Origin: JAEUIT01 sp034439815
Lineage (GTDB): Bacteria > Planctomycetota > Phycisphaerae > Phycisphaerales > SM1A02
DNA length: 43,169 bases
Direction: 5' to 3'
NCBI GenBank assembly: GCA_034439815.1
Contig: JAWXBD010000100.1
Coordinates: 1-43,169 of the forward strand
In this document: positions 24,188-32,076 of the stretch, in pieces
Position numbering within the stretch: position 1 is the stretch's first letter
Layout: the number at the start of each line of letters is the position of its first letter
Notes under the pieces: model-generated
Seen by the model: only the letters and a program-made list of their open reading frames with translations
The model's database searches: none
What the model was told of the DNA's origin: nothing
Made by a program: the position numbers and the translations under genes

Positions 24188-25087
24188 TTACTTTCCTTCG
24201 CCAGCCGGGGGTGTGGGCTTGGGCGCTTCGGGGGCACGCCGCTCGACGTCGCGACGAATGGAAGCGCCGCCCGCAATCTTGGCTTCGTCCATCGCGCTGG
24301 CCAGCTCCAGTCCGACCGTGCGCACGAGAGCAGCATCAGCGCCCGGCATCGCGAGCGGACCGTTCCACGCGTCCTGCAGCAGATTCACGACGCCGGAGGA
24401 GTCAGCCCCCATTGCCCGAAGTGCAGCCACGCGAAGCTGGAGGGCCTGCGCCCAGTCGTCCACCATGAAAAGTTGCGAATACAGTTTCACTGCGCGCGAG
24501 CTGGACGCCATCGCATCCTCCTTGTGCTCTGCGTCGTCCACCTTCAGCGAGACTTCCGCGATTCCCTGATGCGCCATGGCCTCGCCCCACAGATCGCCGA
24601 GCGGCGCGGCCAGCGCGAGCGATTCGCGCAGCATCGCGAGGCCGGCTTTCGGATCGTCCTTCGCCGCTTTCATGCCGGCGCGGAACAGCCGCTGCCCCTC
24701 CCGAAACGACTTCTGCTCACTCGGACTCCAGCTCGCAAACGCCGTGGCGTATCGGGAAAACACGGTGGTGCTGAACGCCTCGTCCGCGACCTTCGCGAAC
24801 TTGATTGCCGTGCGATACGAGTTCAGTGCTTCTGGCTTCGCGCCATCGCCGCCCTTCTCGATCATCTTCAGTCCACCCTCGAGATAGCCGTCGATGAACG
24901 GCAGCGTCTGACCGGGGCGCCGGCGAAACGTCGCAGCCACCATGCTCGTGTCGCCATCGACAAGCATGGTTTGGAGTCGCGTCTTGTCCATGACGCCGTC
25001 AGCAGCGGGCGCTGCCGCGAAGAGCGGGACGAACGCGAGGACGAGTGCGGCAGCGATGTAGGTTCGGATGCGAGACGAGGTCGGCAT
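24188..25087 (-). CDS. secreted helical-repeat (TPR-like) protein
   Basis: 299 residues. A signal peptide is clear (MPTSSRIRTYIAAALVLAFVPLFAAA). GGAG lies six bases before ATG 25087, which is why the longer frame to 25144 is not used. The mature part is alpha-helical with Ala/Leu-rich repeating segments (FREGQRLFRAGMKAAKDDPK, AGLAMLRESLALAAPLGDLW, GEAMAHQGIAEVSLKVDDAE, DDWAQALQLRVAALRAMGAD), suggesting tetratricopeptide-like hairpins. The C-terminus is Pro/Glu/Lys-rich. No enzyme signature is present. It lies between the DEAD-box gene and the propeller pair on the same strand, 58 bases from the former. The specific role is unknown. Confidence 0.75.
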   Translation of the reverse strand: MPTSSRIRTYIAAALVLAFVPLFAAAPAADGVMDKTRLQTMLVDGDTSMVAATFRRRPGQTLPFIDGYLEGGLKMIEKGGDGAKPEALNSYRTAIKFAKVADEAFSTTVFSRYATAFASWSPSEQKSFREGQRLFRAGMKAAKDDPKAGLAMLRESLALAAPLGDLWGEAMAHQGIAEVSLKVDDAEHKEDAMASSSRAVKLYSQLFMVDDWAQALQLRVAALRAMGADSSGVVNLLQDAWNGPLAMPGADAALVRTVGLELASAMDEAKIAGGASIRRDVERRAPEAPKPTPPAGEGK

Positions 25088-25145
25088 GAAGATCTCCGGT
25101 GCGGGGGGAGCGGGATTGTGCACGATCGAAGGGGGCGCTGCCATC

Positions 25146-26840
25146 TCACCGCGACCTCTGATACCCCTGATCGCGGCGGACCGTGACCTTCTTGCCTTTC
25201 AAGGTCGCGCCGCGCAGCGCATTGATGACGCGGTCAGCGTCGGCGGCCGGCAGTTCGACGAGTGAGAATGCGTCGGCGATCTCGATGTCGCCGATGCCGC
25301 GCGGGTTGATGCCCGCTTCGTTGGCAATGGCGCCGACCAGATCGGCCGGGCGGATGTTCGCACGGCGCCCCGCGGCGATGTAGATGCGCACCATGTCGCG
25401 CGCGTTGGAGCCAGGGCCATCGGCTCGGCGGCCGCCGCGCGGTGCTCCGCGCGGCGCGAACTCGGGTGGCCGTTCACGCGGACGCGCGAAGCTCTCGATC
25501 ACGGGAATGTGGACTTCATCTTCCTGCGCAGCGCTGCCAGCGGTCGCTTCATGCGCAAGGCGCATCGCGGCGGCGGCGACATCCATCGGGTCAAACTCAG
25601 CGGACAGCGTTTCGACGACGACGCGGAAGCCGTCGAGTTCACCCGCGAGGAGCACTTCGCGCACCGCCCCTTTGGTCAGATCAAGGCGCCGGGCCTTGAC
25701 ATCCAGCGGCGTGGGCACAGTTGATACATCGACCTTCTGTTTGGTCATTGACTCGATGTTGCGCAGCAGGCGATGCTCGCGCGGCTCGGCCAGCGTGATG
25801 GCGATGCCTTCGCGGCCGGCGCGGCCCGTGCGGCCGATGCGATGCACGTACGCCTCGGGCGACGCGGGCACGTCGAAGTTGACCACGTGCGAAATGTGCT
25901 CGATATCGAGTCCGCGCGCGGCGACATCCGTCGCGACGAGCAGATCGACGCTCGCGCTGCGGGCCTTCTTCATGACGCGGTCGCGCTCGTTCTGCGACAT
26001 GCCGCCGTGCAGTGCTTCGACGCGATAGCCGCGACCGACGAGCCGCTCTGCAAGCTCATCAACTTCGATGCGCGTGCGGCAGAAGATCAGCGCGAGCGTC
26101 GGCGACTCAAGATCGAGCACGCGGCCGAGCGCGGCGATCTTGTGGGCGCGCGGAACGATGTACGCAGTCTGCCGCACCTTGGGCATCGAGCCCTTCGTGG
26201 CCTTGTCGCGCGGGATAAGGACGCGCACCGGATTCTTCAGATGCCGCTCGGCGATCGACGCGATGCGCGGCGGAAGCGTCGCCGAAAAGAGCGCCGTCTG
26301 CCGCGTGGCCGGCGTCGCTTCGAGAATCAGCTCGAGATCCTCGGCGAATCCCATATCGAGCATCTCGTCCGCTTCATCGAGCGCGACAACCATGAGTCCG
26401 CTCAGGTCAAGCGTGCCGCGCCGCAGGTGATCGAGCGCACGACCGGGCGTCGCGATGACCACGTGCGTGCCGCGCTTGAGCGCCACGATCTGCCGATGAA
26501 ATTCCTGTCCGCCGTAGATCGGAACAACCGACACGCCGAGACTCTTGCCGTACCGATGGAACGCCTCGGACACCTGCACCGCAAGTTCGCGCGTCGGCAC
26601 GAGCACCAGCACAGCTGGCTTGAGCGAGACTGCCTTCGAGTGGCCGATGCGCTGCAGGAACGGCAGCGCGAATGCTGCGGTCTTGCCGGTGCCGGTCGCC
26701 GCCTGACCGAGCAGGTCGCGCCCCTCGATGAGCGGCGGAATGGCGGCTTTCTGGATCGGGGTCGGCTCTTCATAGCCGAGCGCTGTGAGCTCCTTCAGGA
26801 GTTCGGGCCCGAGTCCCAGTTCTGCAAAGGTGTCCTTCAT
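25146..26840 (-). CDS. DEAD-box ATP-dependent RNA helicase with DbpA-type RNA-binding domain
   Basis: RNA-unwinding ATPase of the DeaD/CsdA type, used in ribosome assembly, mRNA decay and cold adaptation; cytoplasmic. The Q motif EEPTPIQ, Walker A ATGTGKT (residues 48-54), ALDEADEMLDMGF, the SAT motif FSATLP, VATDVAARGLDIE and HRIGRTGRAGREG are all intact. A linker follows, then a C-terminal DbpA RNA-binding fold at about residues 480-555 (RIYIAAGRRANIRPADLVGA, IGDIEIADAFSLVELP). It ends in a short basic tail. The frame opens 15 codons before ATG 26840, but the family N-terminus (MKDTFAELGLGPELLKEL) starts there. The length of 564 residues is typical of DeaD proteins with one RNA-binding domain. 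Confidence 0.94.
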   Translation of the reverse strand: MKDTFAELGLGPELLKELTALGYEEPTPIQKAAIPPLIEGRDLLGQAATGTGKTAAFALPFLQRIGHSKAVSLKPAVLVLVPTRELAVQVSEAFHRYGKSLGVSVVPIYGGQEFHRQIVALKRGTHVVIATPGRALDHLRRGTLDLSGLMVVALDEADEMLDMGFAEDLELILEATPATRQTALFSATLPPRIASIAERHLKNPVRVLIPRDKATKGSMPKVRQTAYIVPRAHKIAALGRVLDLESPTLALIFCRTRIEVDELAERLVGRGYRVEALHGGMSQNERDRVMKKARSASVDLLVATDVAARGLDIEHISHVVNFDVPASPEAYVHRIGRTGRAGREGIAITLAEPREHRLLRNIESMTKQKVDVSTVPTPLDVKARRLDLTKGAVREVLLAGELDGFRVVVETLSAEFDPMDVAAAAMRLAHEATAGSAAQEDEVHIPVIESFARPRERPPEFAPRGAPRGGRRADGPGSNARDMVRIYIAAGRRANIRPADLVGAIANEAGINPRGIGDIEIADAFSLVELPAADADRVINALRGATLKGKKVTVRRDQGYQRSR

Positions 26841-26912
26841 CCGCACAGGGTAGCAGAGGTCACTTTGGATCGCGTCCTCGGGCACGCTGCCAGTGGTTCC
26901 CCGAGCTTGGTC

Positions 26913-28211
26913 TCAGCTTCGCTTGACACGCTCGAATCGCTGCGCCAAGGCCCACGCGACCACACTCCAGACAACGCACGCGCCGATCGCTGCGAAGGTG
27001 ACCACCCCGGCGACCTGCGCCGCCGCTGCATAGATCCACCCGCCGATCGTGTCGCCACCGCGATAGATAAAGGTGTCGATGAAGTTCTTCGCCTTGTATT
27101 TCGCTTCGGGCTGTACCACGGTGTAGAGCATTTCGCGCGAGGGTTTGTCGACGGCGTAGTGCAGTGAACTCCGCGTGACCAGTACCGCCATCAGCATCAC
27201 CGTGGTGTCGCGCCAGTCGAGAGCCGCGAATGCGCCGATCGTGACGAGCGGTGTGACCATCAGCGTGAGCGCCATGCCCAGGAACCGCACGATGTGCGCG
27301 GTAAGAAACAGCTGCATGCCGAGCACGCAAAGGTTTGCTGTGAACGTCACGTTCGCGCTGAAGGCGGAGCGCGACGCGCGGTCGGTGAACGCTTCCTGCA
27401 TGATCCGCGTCTGCTCGAAGTAGAGAAACGTGGACGTCGTGGTGTACAGAAAAATGTAAGCGGCGATCATCAGCAGATACGGCGAGCGACTGACGATCAC
27501 GAGGCCCGACCACGCTTTGCCTCCGAGCGGCTGCGGTCCGATGGGCGCTGCCTCGTCCGTCCGCGCAATCTCGGCGCGCCGAGCGGCCAACCGCGCGACG
27601 TGCCAGCCGACGACCGCGGCACACTGCAGCAGGAGGGCGCTCAGGAGGAGCAGCAGATCGGTGTGAATGTGCTGGACAAGGAAACTGTTGATCTGCGAAC
27701 CGGTGAGAACGCCAATCGTCACGCCCACGCTGACGACGCCGAACAGCCGCTTGGCTTGCTCCGTCGTGAAGACGTCAGCGAGCACCGACCACATCGTCGA
27801 GATCGTGATGAGATTGAAGATCCCCACCCACACGTAGAACGTGCGGCCTGCCCACACCGCGGCTTCGCCGCTTGTCGTCGCCAGCAGCACATACAGCCCG
27901 AGCAGATTCAGTACGAAGAACTGAAAGCACGCGGGCAGCACCCAGCGCCGCGGGATGTGCGACGCGATGAGCGAGAAGATCATGGTGCCCAGGAGCATTC
28001 CGACAAGCGTGGCGGTGACGACCCACGGAAGCTCGCCGGTGAGATCCTGCTCGCTGCCGATCGCGTCGCGCAGCGGGCGCAGGATGTAGTACGCCGTGAA
28101 GACGAGGAGTGCCAGCAGGCACGACCACAGGAGTGATTCAATTTCACCTGGCTCGACCGGCGCGAAGCGCCGCCACCATGAACGCTCGCGCAGTTCGCTG
28201 GATGACGGCAC
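26913..28211 (-). CDS. MFS permease of the ATP/ADP (nucleotide) exchanger-like group
   Basis: 432 residues with about 12 membrane segments. The first helices carry the motif LLVFTAYYILRPLRDAIGSE, a hallmark of the bacterial NTP/NDP translocase-like (Npt/Tlc) and related MFS transporters. ADVFTTEQAKRLFGVVSVGV and VDKPSREMLYTVVQPEAKYK further match that group, as does the KNFIDTFIYRGGDTIGGW segment near the C-terminus. The true substrate is uncertain, since free-living bacteria have many such proteins that may not move ATP. The start is GTG 28211, three bases after the stop of the upstream exported reductase gene, so the two are probably translated together. Confidence 0.75.
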   Translation of the reverse strand: MPSSSELRERSWWRRFAPVEPGEIESLLWSCLLALLVFTAYYILRPLRDAIGSEQDLTGELPWVVTATLVGMLLGTMIFSLIASHIPRRWVLPACFQFFVLNLLGLYVLLATTSGEAAVWAGRTFYVWVGIFNLITISTMWSVLADVFTTEQAKRLFGVVSVGVTIGVLTGSQINSFLVQHIHTDLLLLLSALLLQCAAVVGWHVARLAARRAEIARTDEAAPIGPQPLGGKAWSGLVIVSRSPYLLMIAAYIFLYTTTSTFLYFEQTRIMQEAFTDRASRSAFSANVTFTANLCVLGMQLFLTAHIVRFLGMALTLMVTPLVTIGAFAALDWRDTTVMLMAVLVTRSSLHYAVDKPSREMLYTVVQPEAKYKAKNFIDTFIYRGGDTIGGWIYAAAAQVAGVVTFAAIGACVVWSVVAWALAQRFERVKRS

Positions 28212-28214
28212 TGG

Positions 28215-29216
28215 TCAGCGCACCTTCAGCACGATCTTGCCGCGCACGTGACCGGCCTTGCTTTGCTCCTGCGCCTTCGCGGCCTCGGCAAGCGGAAACG
28301 TTTCGCTCACGTGCGGCTTGATCTTCCCCGCGTCGATGAGCGCGGCAAGCTCCGCGAGCTGCGCACCGTTCGGCGCCACGAGCATGACCTCGCCGCGCAG
28401 CGATCGCTCCTTCAGCTTCGCCGGATCGGGCGGCTGAACGATTGAGATGAGCGCGCCGCCCTGCTTCAGAACCCCGAGCGACCGCTCCTGCGTGTCGCCG
28501 CCGATCGAGTCGAGCACGATGTCGACGTCCTTCGCAACGTCTTCAAACTTCTCGTTCTTGTAATCGACGACCACGTCAGCGCCGAGCGATTTCAGAAAGT
28601 TGTGATTCGCTTTCGATGCGGTGGCGATCACCTTCGCGCCGCGGGCTTTCGCGATCTGAATCGCGAAGTGTCCGACGCCACCGGCACCGGCGTGGACGAG
28701 CACCGTCTGGCCCTCCTTCATGCCCGCCTTGTCGACGAGCGCCTGCCACGCGGTCAATGCCGCGAGCGGCACTGCGGCCGCCGTGACGAAATCAACGGCC
28801 GCGGGCTTTTTCGCGACGTGGGCCGCGGGCACAGCCGCGAACTCGGCGTATCCGCCTCCGCGGTCGAGCGCGATGTACGCAAACACCTCGTCGCCGGCTT
28901 TGAACGTTGTCACGCCGTCGCCGACTGCTTCAACGGTCCCCGCGACATCGAAGCCGAGGACGGCGGGTGCTTCCGAAATCATGCCCCGCAAGCCGCCTTC
29001 GCGCATCTTCCAGTCCACCGGATTGACACCTGCGGCGTGCACGCGGATCAGCACCTGACCCGTGCCGGCTGACGGCTTCGCGACATCCGCCAGCAAGAGT
29101 ACATCCGGTCCGCCGTAGCCCGTGCGCTGAATTGCCTTCATGGTCTGAGACGCCATTGCGAGCATCGGGACGGCGAGAAGGAGCGTTGCCACGGCGACCG
29201 ACAGGCGGGTGAACAC
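28215..29216 (-). CDS. NADP-dependent zinc-less alcohol dehydrogenase/quinone reductase with signal peptide
   Basis: Medium-chain dehydrogenase/reductase of the quinone oxidoreductase subgroup. The catalytic fold is complete: KAIQRTGYGGPDVLLLADVA, GVNPVDWKMREGGL, PAVLGFDVAGTVEAVGDGV, the nucleotide-binding VHAGAGGVGHFAIQIAKARG, and the C-terminal GHVRGKIVLKV. No structural or catalytic zinc cysteines are present. The unusual part is the N-terminus: GTG 29216, with AGGAG seven bases upstream, begins VFTRLSVAVATLLLAVPML, a good signal peptide ahead of the normal cytoplasmic start MKAIQRTG. Either the enzyme is exported (possibly via Tat or with cofactor supplied outside) or it is membrane-tethered. 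The 333 residues equal a standard enzyme plus about 24. Confidence 0.88.
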   Translation of the reverse strand: MFTRLSVAVATLLLAVPMLAMASQTMKAIQRTGYGGPDVLLLADVAKPSAGTGQVLIRVHAAGVNPVDWKMREGGLRGMISEAPAVLGFDVAGTVEAVGDGVTTFKAGDEVFAYIALDRGGGYAEFAAVPAAHVAKKPAAVDFVTAAAVPLAALTAWQALVDKAGMKEGQTVLVHAGAGGVGHFAIQIAKARGAKVIATASKANHNFLKSLGADVVVDYKNEKFEDVAKDVDIVLDSIGGDTQERSLGVLKQGGALISIVQPPDPAKLKERSLRGEVMLVAPNGAQLAELAALIDAGKIKPHVSETFPLAEAAKAQEQSKAGHVRGKIVLKVR

Positions 29217-29404
29217 GAAAGCGCTCCTGTGAGCATGCGGGGTTCCGGCGACCGAACACAAACCGCAGCGTACGGGTTCGGGTTGCGGGGCGGGCCGCGA
29301 CGGGGCGTCGGGGCGGCGGAAAGGAATGCGGCATTTCCGTCTGGATCGCGCGCGGACTTCCGTACTTGAGGTTGGAGTACTCGCACTCTCGACCGGAGCC
29401 CCTT

Positions 29405-30029
29405 ATGAATGGATACCCGATGCCTGACGAGAAGCGACCCCCCCGAGGCGACCAGCGCACACGCCGACGCGGCTTCACCTTGCCGGAACTGCTCGTGACG
29501 GCCGTCCTCGTCATCGTTCTGATCGCGGCCTTTACCCCGGCTCTCGCCCAGACCGCGACGAACGGCCTGCGGACGGTGAGCCTCAAGAATCTCGTCGTCC
29601 TGGGTGAATCGCAGGCGTGCTACGCGGCGGACTGGGAGGGGCGACAGTTCTCGAAGTCACCGCACGATCTCCGCGTCGTGAACGGCAGCTGCATCTCGTA
29701 CATCAATGAAGTTTCCTGCCCGAATTACGCGCTGCTCGGCTTCGCCGTACTACTTCAATCACGGCATCACATCGAAGCCGGGCGCGCTCTTCTTCGACGG
29801 CTCAGTCGCCGAGATGACGATGACGCAGGCGGTTGCCGACGACGCGGCCGTGCTCAAGAGCACGCGCGGGGTCGACGGACTTTGGAGCCGCGACACGCCG
29901 TTCGGCGTCGACGGCTACTTCGGGGCCCAGGCCTTCGACGACACACGCAACTCGTTCCACATCCTGACCACCGACGGCATCACGGGACGTGATTTCCTGC
30001 GGCGGTCGCCGCGCGGAGGAGGTTCCTGA
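29405..30029 (+). pseudogene. pseudopilin-like gene, frameshifted and probably internally deleted
   Basis: The first frame, from ATG 29405 (GGAG six bases upstream), starts with a prepilin signal RRGFTLPELLVTAVLVIVL with the +5 glutamate, and goes on as GRQFSKSPHDLRVVNGSCIS then PNYALLG. At about 29740-29748 the pilin-like sequence moves to the +1 frame: SPYYFNHGITSKPGALFFDG, GLWSRDTPFGVDGYFG, FHILTTDGITGRDFL, ending at 30029. The two halves match the beginning and end of the intact paralogue directly downstream, including the closing 'TTDGI-x-GRD' motif. The junction lacks the middle seen there. One extra base at the junction would explain the shift; a larger deletion not divisible by three fits better. 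A sequencing error cannot be excluded. The C-terminal part overlaps the next gene by one base. Confidence 0.8.
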
Positions 30030-30754
30030 TGAAACATGATTCAAGAACAGTGCGCCCGCGCGGCGTCACGATCATCGAGGTGTCCCTGCTCTGCGCGCTG
30101 CTGGTCCTCGTCATCGCGGTGGCGATGCCGGCACTGGCCGCGATCGGCTGCGCGGATGCCCGCCTGGTGTCGCGGCAGAATCTCGCGACGCTCGCGCAGG
30201 CGCACGCGGCGTACGCCGGGACGTGGAGCAACCGGCAGTTCACGATGGTGCCCGACGACTTCGGCGCGTTCGGCGGCAGCTGTGCGTCGTACCTCCAGAG
30301 CGGCAACTGCATCGAGGGCGTGTCATTCGGCGCGACATGCGACGGCGTCGAAGTCGGCGCGCTCATCGGATGCTCGCCGTCCAACTGCGGCAACATCTCG
30401 CTCGTCAAGCCGATCGAATTCGACGGGGCGAACCAAGCGGAGGGCGCGTACGCGTATCCGAATGCCAAGGGCTTCCAGCCGTTCGTCGACGGACGCTTCT
30501 ACTCGCCGACGTTCTATGCACCGGACGACGTCGGCATCTATGAACGGGCCGTCTCGCCGCTCGAAGCGATGGAGAGCGACGTGCGGGCGAAGGCGACGGC
30601 ACCGGCCAGCTTCAATCAGAAAGGTGTCTGGCACCGCGGCACACCGTTCCGCGCCAATGGCGTGTTCGGCCAACTCAGCGCGGACTTCCTCGTCAACACG
30701 AGCTACCACTGGCTCACGGTTGACGGCATCGAAGGACGCGACGTCCTGGATTGA
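30029..30754 (+). CDS. pseudopilin-like protein (prepilin N-terminal methylation type)
   Basis: 241 residues. The N-terminus RPRGVTIIEVSLLCALLVLV is a type IV prepilin/type II secretion pseudopilin signal, cleaved after Gly with Glu at +5, followed by one hydrophobic helix. The exported domain is Gly/Cys-containing: NRQFTMVPDDFGAFGGSCAS, SYLQSGNCIEGVSFGATCDG, SPSNCGNISLVKP, FYSPTFYAPDDVGIYERAVS, and it ends HRGTPFRANGVFGQ and HWLTVDGIEGRDVLD. Six cysteines could form disulfides. GGAGGAGG lies six bases before ATG 30029. It is paralogous to the broken gene before it. It is probably an extracytoplasmic minor pseudopilin or secreted surface protein; no secretion machinery genes lie nearby. A strong terminator follows. 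Confidence 0.82.
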   Translation: MKHDSRTVRPRGVTIIEVSLLCALLVLVIAVAMPALAAIGCADARLVSRQNLATLAQAHAAYAGTWSNRQFTMVPDDFGAFGGSCASYLQSGNCIEGVSFGATCDGVEVGALIGCSPSNCGNISLVKPIEFDGANQAEGAYAYPNAKGFQPFVDGRFYSPTFYAPDDVGIYERAVSPLEAMESDVRAKATAPASFNQKGVWHRGTPFRANGVFGQLSADFLVNTSYHWLTVDGIEGRDVLD

Positions 30755-30794
30755 ACGACGAAAGCGAACCTCTTCAGAGAGGAACCTCGCGCGC

Positions 30795-30832
30795 GACACA
30801 CCTCAGCCTCCGGGCTGAGGTGTGTCATTTTT
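30795..30832. terminator. strong bidirectional terminator between convergent genes
   Basis: GACACACCTCAGCC (30795-30808) pairs perfectly over 14 bp with 30813-30826 around a four-base loop. It is followed on the plus strand by ATTTTTG, a good intrinsic terminator for the pseudopilin genes. On the minus strand the stem contains the last six codons and the stop of the TPR lipoprotein gene (DTPQPGG-stop), so the same hairpin may also end that transcript, although the T run on that side is poor. Confidence 0.85.
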
Positions 30833-31765
30833 GTCCGGCGGCAGCGGCGGAGCCACGGCCGGATCCACCCGGCCGACGCGCTGCATTGCCGCCCTTTCTT
30901 GCGTGCGCGCGACAGCTGCGTCGTCGCCCCGGCCGAGGCGATCCAGCACCCGCGCGAGTTTGGCCCACGCTTCGTAGTGATCGGGATACAGATCGACGGC
31001 CCGACGAAACGCCGTCTCGGCGGCGGCGAGTTCATCGCGCTGCACCTCCACGTCGCCGAGCCGGGCGTGGGCCTTCGCAATCTCGCGTGCGGCACTCGGA
31101 TCGCCGGCCTGCATCGCGATCGCGCGCTCGAAGAGTTCCTTCGCGTCGTCGACGCGCCCGTCATCAAAAGCGACGAGGCCGAGTCCGAACACCGAGTCCG
31201 CTTCCGTGGGCACGCGTCGCTGATGTTCCTCGAATGCCTTGCGAGCGCCCGCCAGTTCGCCGAGGTAATAATCACACCAACCCAACAGATAAAAAACATG
31301 GTCGACTTCAGGGAATGCCTGGCGACTGGCAATGACCCGCGCGAAATGCGGCCTCGCGTCGCCGTAGCGCTTCTGCTTGTGGATCGCCATGCCGAGCAGG
31401 AGTTCGCTCTGCGGGTCGCCCGGGTGCGCTTTCACAATGTTCCCGAGGAGAACCTCTGCCTGCGCAAACCGGTTGTTCCGCAGCATCGCCTTCACCTGGG
31501 GAATGCGGTTGTCCGCACTCACGAAGCCGCGTTCTGGCGGGCGCGGGACGAGAGCGAAGGAGTTCGCGGACGGTTCCGCTGCGGCGTCTGGCTCGGCCGG
31601 AACTGGCGGCGCCGGGCTAGTAGAGACGGGATCGACTGGCGGCGGGTCATCCCTTCCGCAGCCGAGACCGCCCCCGCCGATGGCGAGCACTCCAGCGAGC
31701 AGCACCAACCGCACGGACGGCACACCTTGAAGTTCCCAGACGGCGGCGAGAGACAGGGCACACAT
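30803..31765 (-). CDS. TPR lipoprotein
   Basis: Helical-repeat protein with a lipobox: LLAGVLAIGGGGLGCG places the lipid-modified cysteine after an ordinary signal sequence. Three or more tetratricopeptide repeats follow, for example NRFAQAEVLLGNIVKAHPGD, KRYGDARPHFARVIAS, GELAGARKAFEEHQRRVPTE and DELAAAETAFRRAVDLYPDH. A Pro/Ser-rich linker (about 35-70) joins the anchor to the repeats. The start is uncertain: ATG 31765 gives a long signal, while GTG 31723 (VPSVRLVLLAGVLAIGG) gives a better lipoprotein signal, and neither has a clear ribosome binding site. It probably acts as a periplasmic scaffold. Its last codons lie inside the terminator hairpin at 30795. Confidence 0.8.
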   Translation of the reverse strand: MCALSLAAVWELQGVPSVRLVLLAGVLAIGGGGLGCGRDDPPPVDPVSTSPAPPVPAEPDAAAEPSANSFALVPRPPERGFVSADNRIPQVKAMLRNNRFAQAEVLLGNIVKAHPGDPQSELLLGMAIHKQKRYGDARPHFARVIASRQAFPEVDHVFYLLGWCDYYLGELAGARKAFEEHQRRVPTEADSVFGLGLVAFDDGRVDDAKELFERAIAMQAGDPSAAREIAKAHARLGDVEVQRDELAAAETAFRRAVDLYPDHYEAWAKLARVLDRLGRGDDAAVARTQERAAMQRVGRVDPAVAPPLPPDKNDTPQPGG

Positions 31766-32076
31766 GCGGTTGGGACTATACGGAGCCGGTGGACCGACCG
31801 CGACTCCGGGGAAAGTGCGGTCGGCGGCTTCGGTCCGCCGAACGTTCGCGCGAAGTCCTTCTGTGAACTGCAGCATTGACACGGAGGGGCGGCGGGCCGA
31901 GACTGACGAATGCGGGCGGGACGGTGCCCGCGCAAGGTTCACCTCGGCCGTCTGTACGCCGAACGGTGACAAGTGGGGGGACCCCGGCGCCAGAGAGCAC
32001 GCGCCGGGCCGTGGCGTGGTCCACACAGTCTGGGCCACGCAAGTCTGGGATACGTTCTTCCCGCAAGGAGATATGC
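31766..32076. promoter_or_regulatory. 311-base divergent promoter region
   Basis: Lies between the TPR lipoprotein (minus) and the FG-GAP/VCBS protein (plus) and must hold both promoters. Visible structure: CCCGGCGC (31983-31990) pairs perfectly with GCGCCGGG (32001-32008) around a 10-base loop, and AGTCTGGG occurs twice (32027-32034 and 32042-32049), 15 bases apart start to start, within 50 bases of the downstream start codon. A TTGACA occurs near 31876, but I could not find a convincing -10 partner. No gene was seen. Confidence 0.4.
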
